Assembly (NCBI GenBank): GCA_964006375.1
Contig: OZ023265.1
Coordinates: forward strand, 154,668,547-154,732,546
Direction: 5' to 3'
Source of the DNA: Tillus elongatus
Taxonomy: Eukaryota; Arthropoda; Insecta; Coleoptera; Cleridae
Length of the DNA stretch: 64,000 nt
Shown here: in pieces, positions 56,979-64,000 of the stretch
Layout: every line of letters begins with the position of its first letter
Position numbering within the stretch: position 1 is the first letter of the stretch
Program-made: the position numbers and the translations under genes
The notes under the pieces: generated by a model
Told to the model about the DNA's origin: nothing
The model's database searches: none
The model's input: only the letters and a program-made list of their open reading frames with translations

Positions 56979-57963
56979 CAGCGGCGGCTCGTGACTTTGG
57001 GAGTGGGTAAAGCAGAATCCGCGCGGCACCAAAGGGGGGTCCAGGGAGACGCAGACCCCCTCTGCGCCGCGGACTAGATTTTTTTAGTTTTTCAAGGTCA
57101 CGCATGCTCCTGGCACTTCAGTATTTAAATGAAAAATCCATAATTTTCGAAATATTTGCGAAGAATATTCGATGAGACGACACTGTACACATACAGTACA
57201 CGCACGCATACGGTTATATAATACGGCGTGTATTATGAAAATCTGTTTATAAAGGCACGAGCTACAAGCATATTTTTTTCAAATTCGAGGCCTTTCTCTT
57301 TTTTATAACTTTAAATTTTGAAATTATTCTTTTAGAGGTGATAATACACAAATCAATCCACTAACCAAAAGGAAACTTGAAAAATCCAGCTTTTTAAAGT
57401 CTATAAATGTGACACATACCAGATTATTTAACGCTAACATAGTAAAAATAAAATTACGCCTCTGGCGATCCGACTAGATCTAAACACATGATGGAAACTA
57501 AGCTTTGAGGTAGACTCAGAAGGCTGCATCACTTTTGTGGCCCTAATAAACACCAAACCACCAGTATGCGTGCGGCTGCCATGGCAACCGTCTCACGCAA
57601 GCTTCCACAAGCAGACGCAGTATTTGTATACGAACAAATCTGGCTCAGTCAGTCCGCAGTTGGTTATCGCTCTACAGTTGTCTGTGGTCTGCAATACGTA
57701 AGCTCTGCGCGTCGAGGCATGTATACAGTAAATTCGGTGATCAGGGGCGAGCTTGAAAATTATATCGTACCATAAATTACTATAAAAATACATTATCAAC
57801 TGCGGCGTGACGTAGCAAGACATTTTTATGTGGTTGTAGCAAATGAATTTGAGAGAATGAAAAAAATTAAGATTACGGTGGATTTTGAATAAAATTGTTT
57901 AGCTTAACCGAAAAATATAGGTCAAGCAGAGCTTCACCTGCGTCATCTGACGAGCCGCCACTG
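56979..57963 (+). mobile_element. hAT-like non-autonomous element (985 bp)
   Basis: Terminal inverted repeats CAGCGGCGGCTCGTGAC (56979) and GACGAGCCGCCACTG (to 57963), flanked by an 8-bp duplication GTTTAATT/GTTCAATT (7 of 8 identical; 56971-56978, 57964-57971). CAG/CTG ends and 8-bp duplications are hAT features. No transposase frame: a deletion derivative or MITE. GC-rich CAGACCCCCTCTGCGCCGCG lies near 57043. A truncated copy is at 24342-24590. Confidence 0.82.
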
Positions 57964-57971
57964 GTTCAATT

Positions 57972-58366
57972 GAATAAGATACGCAAATAACATAACGCTG
58001 ATAGAAAACGCAAAAAAATTTAAACACTGATACTGAAAGCTGTATCATAACAAATCAAACTTAAGATTGATATGACGCAAATAGGAGTAATAAAGATAAG
58101 TGAAGATTTTATGTTTCTGCTTGTCTATAGCTTTTTATGTAGTTGACTATTTTGAATTTTAACTTATTACTTCTGTTTCCATAAGAGTATTGTTCATATT
58201 GTGGGACCCCAGTCCCGTTTTGAATTTTGGATTGTACATTTATAGAAATCTTGTATAACTCCTGACACTAATGTCAGTTTAAAATTTGCATGACCGTTAT
58301 GGCTACTCTGAATCTTGACATTTAGCTTTGCTGGCCCTTGTATTCTTTCTGTAGTTGCAGTGTTAA
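57972..58366. other. Unassigned DNA
   Basis: Nothing recognised. Confidence 0.35.
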
Positions 58367-58375
58367 TCACTCGCA

Positions 58376-59683
58376 ACTGGGGAACAAACCCCCAACAGAT
58401 GTACTGGCTCTATGTAGTGGTTATCAGACCAATGATAACATATGGAGCCATATTTTGGTGGCCTAAGGCACTTCGTGGTATCGCGAGGGTCAAACTGGCT
58501 CATCTACAGAGACAAGCTTTTTTGATGATAACGGGAGCGATAAGCGCCCCACCATCAGCCTCTCTGGAGGTCCTCCTTAATATTCCACCTCTTCACATAT
58601 GGTTGGAGATGGTGGCGAGATGGACAGCGTACAGACTAAAACAAACGGCCGACAGTCTGCCGAAGGAAATCAGTCTGGGAGGGCCCGGACTCCTCGATGA
58701 CATTGAGGGTCATGAGATTCTGGGAATGGTCTCAGAATTGATGCCTACAAAGATCAGTAGAGATCTGTCTTTCAAGACCGTCCTCCCGGCAAGGGAGGAC
58801 TGGAAACGAAATCAAACGACCCTATTGAGAGCCGATCTCTGCTGGTACTCTGACGGCTCCAAAATCCAAAACCAATATGGAAGTAGGAGCCGGCGCATAT
58901 GGGGGCAGCACCGATGCTAGACTATCAGCTAGCCTCGGCAAGTACGCAACCATACACCAGGCAGAAGTGTATGCCACCAAGATGTGTGCAAGGGAAAGTA
59001 TAAAAAACCATTCCAAACACAAATCGACAAAGATATACGCAGATAGCCAAGCTGCAATAAAGGCTTTTGGTTCCTACCGGTGTAATTCAAAAACGATATG
59101 GAGTTGTAAATCTGCCCTTAACGAACTGGGCAGCAGTAATGAGGTGTCGCTGGTCTGGATACCGGGTCACTCGGACCATGATGGCAATGTTGCGGCCGAC
59201 GCACTTGCCAGGAGTGGTGCCCAGAGAGACTTTGTCGGACCAGAACCGGTGCTTAGGATAACACCTTGCACAGCAAAACGCACCTTAAAGACCTGGACAG
59301 AAAGAATGACAATCCAATATTGGCAAAATCTTCCAGGATTAGCTCACTCTAATGCCTTCATAAATGGCCTGTCTGAGTCAAGCGCTAAAAAACTTCTAGA
59401 GTTAAACATACAACAACTGAGTACTCTAGTCGGCCTGTATACAGGACACTGCCGCTTGCGGCACCACATGCATCGTATTGGGATCGGTCAGGATACCGAG
59501 TGCCGGCTGTGTATGGAGAGCGACGAGACAGCAGAGCACGTGCTGTGTTTCTGTCCGGCAGCGGACAGGACTAGATACCTGCTCTTTGGCAAGATAAAGT
59601 TTGCTCCGGAGGATCTGGATCAACTTTCGCCCACGAAGATTATCGACCTCTGCAGGAGGCTGGCTTTGTTGGGCGAAATATAA
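58376..59683 (+). pseudogene. RT thumb plus RNase H of the I-like element, one frameshift
   Basis: The first frame (to about 58870) reads WGTNPQQMYWLYVVVIRPMI, TYGAIFWWPKAL, LQRQAFLMITGA and IPPLHIWLEMVARWTAYRLK, then WYSDGSK (the first RNase H Asp). A one-step frame change follows near 58865-58880, into MEVGAGAYGGSTDARLSASL, HQAEVYATKMC (Glu) and IYADSQAAIKA (second Asp). Then VWIPGHSDHDGNVAADALAR (third Asp). After RNase H: LVGLYTGHCRLRHHMHRIG and the CCHC-like CRLCMESDETAEHVLCFC. Same type as the nested 18044-18897 fragment but a different family. All RNase H acidic residues remain; the frameshift and the missing 5' part make it inactive. Confidence 0.9.
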
Positions 59684-59768
59684 ACTATTAGGCGTGAGCC
59701 ACAATAGAGCGTATCGTCGCGGTGGAGTGACCGGTATGGCCCACACAAACAAACCTAACCTAACCTAG
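58376..59768 (+). mobile_element. I-clade-like non-LTR retrotransposon, 5'-truncated, 9-bp TSD
   Basis: A 1393-bp insertion between perfect TCACTCGCA duplications (58367-58375, 59769-59777). It contains the RT thumb and RNase H end of ORF2, a short 3' UTR (about 85 bp after the TAA at 59681-59683) and a 3' terminus made of CCTAACCTAACCTAG. Truncation 5' lies within the RT thumb. Young by its near-intact reading frame. Confidence 0.9.
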
Positions 59769-59777
59769 TCACTCGCA

Positions 59778-60870
59778 TGGTAGACCTACCAGAAACATAG
59801 TTTCTGACAACCATTTTTTACATTCTAAGTCTAAACCACTGAAGATGGCTCAATAATGGGCTGAAACGCGTAGGGTTTAAGAATAAATTTAGTTGTATGG
59901 TAGCAAAAGCCTTTTTCCCTTAATCATGTCAACCCCATACGTTATGACGTTCAAAAATAATAGTGAAGGTAGAACTGCGAAATTATATACACAGCTAAGT
60001 GGTCGACAACTTGAACAAGTGGAGATATTTTACGGTTGCGATAACAGAGTGACGTCGCCTGTAGACGGCGATGATGATGAATGGTAACTTGAATTATTAA
60101 AGATAAAAATTAAGATTAATTACAACAGTAAACAAAAATTAATTGTATGATATTTGCCGAAATAAATTGATCAACAGTCCAAGGTGAAAAAATCAGAAAT
60201 AGTCAAGCTTCAATATTAGCTGAAACGTGCTCGTTCGAATGCCAGATCTACCTCCATCGACAGAGATATCCTCTTGCGGTTTCCTCTCATAGCGCTGAGC
60301 ACTGCATTTTAGCAATTTTGAACACACAGCGTCGAGCATCTATCACCGAAAGATCTCTGGAAAGTATAAGCCGCCAGCCTGAGCGGAACGACTCCACGAA
60401 ACATCGACGGAATAAGAATGAGTCTTCCCGGATACAAAATTGCATTTATACGAATGCGATATATATAATTGCAGTTGCTGCCGACTACCTCTCTCCAAGC
60501 CACTAACTCAGGAGCTTCTCCAAGATAAGTCTAACAAAGTGCTATGCTGGCATTAAAGTTTATATGTGGCATACCGCGAATATAAGCAAGTAAAATGAAA
60601 AACATAGCTGGCCGTTCTTGTTTTTAATAACAAACTTTATTGAAGCCGTTACTTACGAAATCTAGACTGTATTTATTTAAATACTTTTTTATTTTAACGT
60701 TTAATTAGATCATACGGCGGGACGGAAGAATGAATTGTAATTCGAAGCTGAATTTTATACTAAACGATGTTGAAGATATGCTGGAAAAAATTATTATCAC
60801 AAGATCAGGATAAAATTATGTAAGTAACAATCAAATCAAACAATTTTTAACAGTTTTATTTGTAATAGCA
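59778..60870. other. Unassigned DNA
   Basis: Contains a hammerhead-like/Penelope-tail-like CTGAAGATGGC...CTGAAACGCGTAG at 59841-59875 and a GATGATGATGA run at 60069-60079. 60240-60520 and 60690-60760 are GC-richer. No gene recognised. Confidence 0.35.
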
Positions 60871-61192
60871 ACTTCGGTAGCGCAAAGGTAAAAACGTGTG
60901 ACAACGAAGTCAACGTCGCCCTAATAAAAACGTTATTTCAGTGAGTAGATGCCGTAAATCTAGCATCTACCGAAAGTGTGGCATCGTCTTTGAGAATGTT
61001 AGATGTCTTTACGTTTCGCCATTAGGATGGTGTCTAAACCCGCCGATCCCGCGTACCATAAGAGGGTGGACACGAAAGAGACCCCCCCCCCCCCCACCCT
61101 CTTTACAAACCAGAATCGGTTCGAAAAATGTTGGATGATTTGTCATAGTCGCGGAAAAGACAGACGTTAAATAAAGGAAATATATACACACA
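60871..61192 (+). repeat. tRNA-derived SINE (family S1), diverged
   Basis: A-box-like CTTCGGTAGCGCAAAGGTAA, then a body collinear with the two other S1 copies (GTGGCATCGTCTTTGAGAAT, TTACGTTTCGCCATTAGG, CATAGTCGCGGAAAAGACAG, ACGTTAAATAAAGG, ACACACA). The B box is lost and a C15 run replaces part of the body (61081-61095). Confidence 0.65.
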
Positions 61193-61260
61193 TTTGGAGT
61201 ACAAATACTCTTTACACAAATTATCTTATACAAGAAATCACCTACGCTTATTTGTACAAC

Positions 61261-61361
<101 letters not shown>

Positions 61362-61377
61362 CTGTAGTTTTTGATTT

Positions 61378-62085
61378 TTACTTCCAAATCGTTAGTATAT
61401 GTCGAAGTATGGCATCAGTGACAAAAATTTCAAAAATTTGTTTTCGCTTAAACGTCGTAAAAATTGTCAGCATATAGAAAACATGATTTGCGAACAAAAT
61501 TTTTTTGTCTGGCTTTCTGTAAGTCTGTCTGTTTGTAGCCCCGATAACTTTAAAGCGATCGTCTCCAAATTTGGTGTACACTGAGTACTCGACAAACGAA
61601 CGGCTCGGGTTGTTTTTGGGTGAAATCGCTTAGGGGGTATGTGTAAATGGGGGATGATTTGGTGAAAATAGACATTTTTAAGGGTCTCAAAACTATAGAA
61701 AACTTGATTCTGGGACGAAAATTCTTTTGGCCGCCGTAGACCCAATAACTTCTGAACGAATTGAGATATCATTTTCAAATTTGGTATCCAGTTAGCACTC
61801 GACAAAGAAAAGCGTCGAATTGTTTTTGGGTAAGATTGCTTTAGAGGGTAGGGGATAAATGAGGGGCGAATTGGCAAAAATGATTTTTTTTTGTTTAAAA
61901 CTCGAGTAATGTCACGTTTCAGCAGTTTATGGGTACAGGAATACGAATATTTTCTTTGTGGTCAAGTCATGGACCCTAAATTCATTTCATGAGAATGTCT
62001 TTCTGGGAGAGTAGATTATCACAGCTATGTGGATGTTATGATTCAATTTGCAGCACTATTTTTAGCCCCTTAATATTTCTGTTTG
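61378..62085 (+). repeat. Dispersed repeat family B, longest copy
   Basis: About 700 bp, from AAGTATGGCATCAGTGAC to TTCAATTTGCAGCACTATTT. Two similar halves are visible inside (each with ...CGACAAA(C/G)... GTTTTTGGGT and a GTAAATGGGG/GATAAATGAGG block), so the family itself contains a duplication. Confidence 0.75.
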
Positions 62086-62440
62086 TTGAATCAGGCTGCA
62101 GTGGAAACTTTCGAGAGCATTTTGACGTAAAGTAACTTTTAGAGTGACAGACGCATACGAAATGGAGTTTTTTTTCAAATAAATATATTAATGAGGCTGA
62201 ACGAGGTCAGACCATTATAAAGTCGTATACAAAAACGGACTAAAACACGACGTTTAAAAGTCCACCTAAAACCCTATATAAAACAATCTGAACGTAGTTC
62301 GCGAGTTCTAGGATCGAATTTGTATAAAACTCACTTACTCTAACTCCATGGTTAATCTAGAAGCTTCTATTTTGGTACATGCAAAATTTTTGACAAAGGC
62401 AACAGCTTACACAACAGCTACTTACACAGACACACACACA

Positions 62441-62444
<4 letters not shown>
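62086..62444. other. Unassigned DNA
   Basis: Nothing recognised except a short ACACACACA stretch leading into the microsatellite. Confidence 0.4.

Positions 62445-62537
<93 letters not shown>
62445..62537. repeat. (TA)n microsatellite
   Basis: About 46 TA units. A decayed family A tail (AAAAATTCGCTAATAAAACG) follows at 62574-62605. Confidence 0.97.
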
Positions 62538-62538
<1 letters not shown>

Positions 62539-62605
62539 CAATTTTAACGGCCAATAATGTCAGTTTTACATATAAAAATTCGCTAATAAAACGCGCAACG
62601 CCAAT

Positions 62606-64000
62606 TTTGTCATATACTTGCATCTCGTAAGAGCATAACGATTTTTCTTGTCGATTTTATTATAATGTCATTCGGTTGCCTCCTCTATATTTTTCCCCTT
62701 CGAATGGAATACAAAACGATACAATATCCTTGCTGAGACAGACATTTTATCTATTCCGATAATGATGTTGACACAGAATACAGAACACGAAGGGAACATT
62801 CTTATAGCACAATCACAAAGTAACTAGAACTGATTTATTCCGTACATCAAATCGCATTTACCATATTCCGCTTTTACTTTAACAACATGAACAAACAAAC
62901 TGAATAATGGTCTACTTTATGGCTCTGTTCATTTTTCTTTGTGAAAGTATTTGACTTGGAGACGTATTCATCAAAGCGCAAACTTATGCCATAAAGTGTT
63001 ATATAAGTAGTCGCGTTCGTTACATTGTGTTTTAACGATCATCGAATAATGTCGGACATTTCAACAATGTCTCAGAATTTGTTATGGGATTTAATGCAAA
63101 CATCTATTAGGTAACAAACCGCCAATCCAAATCCGAATAGCAATTAAATAACGAAAATATTTATATATTTCTTCATAGTGCCAAAGTAGTAATTAGTAAT
63201 ATAACAAATAAAAACAAAATACCTGAAGAAATGATTCGCAAAATTGTCCGATTCTAGCGCACTCACAAAATAGCACAATAAGCTAAGGTCTCAAGATTCT
63301 CAAGATGATATGATGGGACCTCTATTGTACCCGTTGTACTTGAAATAATTTACAAACTCCAAATAACTTGTAAACGGGATATCGTAGATTATTTTTGTTA
63401 CAGGTTAAATAGAGTTGAAACTGTGGATAGGACCTGGCCATATTGTGTGTGGTAAAACGAGTGCTCTTGCACAATATTTTTATAGGGCTCATGAATAATA
63501 AAAAGGGGTTATAGTTTTGAACTCTAAAAGTATATTCTAATTGCAATGTAAAGTTTAAATTTCAATAACTGAATATGAACATCATTACAAAATCATAGAT
63601 ACGTGCAAAAAATGTTAAATATTTCTTCAGATGCTGGAATAATTTTGAACCGTTCTGTCGTCATCCAACGTACTTGATGAGTGGTTAAACGTATCAACAG
63701 CATGGCTGATGGCTTTTGTAATGGCCAATTCAAAACTATCTCTAAATCTATCAGAAAAAAAAAATCTAGTCTGACAGTCGACACCACATTGATTTCTGAT
63801 AAAAATTTGTTGAAAACAATCCACTCAATTCATCGCTAAATGTCTGTACAATCAAATCAAGTTTGTGTGGCAGTGTAAGGAAGAAAGAAAAAACGTTAAT
63901 GAAACATTTCATCTGCGGTATTACTGTCGTATTAAAAGCGTTATTTCTCGATTGTCAGTTATCGTAATCGCCACTCGCCGATATAATCACGTACCAGAAA
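62606..64000. other. Unassigned DNA
   Basis: No gene or repeat recognised on either strand. The last 100 bp contain several CG dinucleotides. Confidence 0.35.

Noticed and set aside
59752..59768. Telomeric (TTAGG)n array or interstitial telomere
   Set aside because: Only three CCTAA-like units, and they sit inside the retrotransposon's target duplication, so they are its tail.
60225..60250. GCTGAAACGTGCTCG as another hammerhead
   Set aside because: GAAAC is present but there is no CTGANGA block or stem II upstream.

Overview
This is about 64 kb of AT-rich nuclear DNA from an arthropod, most likely an insect. The evidence is the mix of decayed Tc1/mariner-superfamily (DUF4817/DDE_3-type) transposases, Jockey/RTE/I/CR1-type non-LTR retrotransposons, a Penelope-like element, tRNA-derived SINEs and eleven long (TA)n tracts. 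A beetle or another large-genome insect fits, but the order cannot be fixed from the sequence. I see no convincing host protein-coding exon, rRNA gene or intact tRNA gene. The window looks like an intergenic desert or a very long intron.

Layout. 0.7-4.3 kb holds two minus-strand non-LTR fragments (Jockey-like, then RTE-like). 4.4-7.8 kb holds a dispersed repeat (family B), a SINE head, and a Penelope-like element (5727-7538, 12-bp target duplication) inserted in what may be an LTR. 9.4-15.5 kb has another RT fragment, two further Penelope ends, a mariner pseudogene and two copies of a (TA)n-carrying repeat (family A). 16.3-19.6 kb is a mariner-type element with inverted repeats of about 570 bp, carrying a nested non-LTR insertion. 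20-34 kb is mostly unannotated DNA with SINEs, a hAT end, repeat copies and decayed transposase and RT pieces. 34.1-37.6 kb is a long-ORF CR1/L2-like retrotransposon sitting between two (TA)n tracts, followed by another mariner pseudogene at 37.8-39.0 kb. 41-43 kb has a 5S-rRNA-like fragment, microsatellites and a minisatellite. 45.0-53.3 kb has four more mariner-type copies. 54.1-55.1 kb is an RTE fragment. 56.4-59.8 kb has three cleanly bounded insertions (SINE, hAT MITE, I-like retrotransposon). 60.9-62.6 kb ends with a SINE, family B and (TA)n.

The most interesting content is structural. The Penelope ends carry hammerhead-ribozyme-like cores, one with an intact CTGATGA...GAAAC...GTC core. 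The Penelope copy has the characteristic inverted, 5'-truncated terminal repeat. Several nested insertions can be delimited to the base by target-site duplications. Family A shows a palindromic head, an internal (TA)n and a conserved ACGCA/TGCGT hairpin in every copy. Stretches of higher GC and TAAT-rich sequence (2.6-2.95, 8.3-8.65, 40.1-40.5, 50.46-50.8 kb) could be conserved regulatory DNA, but that is inference only. I did not find a defence-type or otherwise new multi-gene system.
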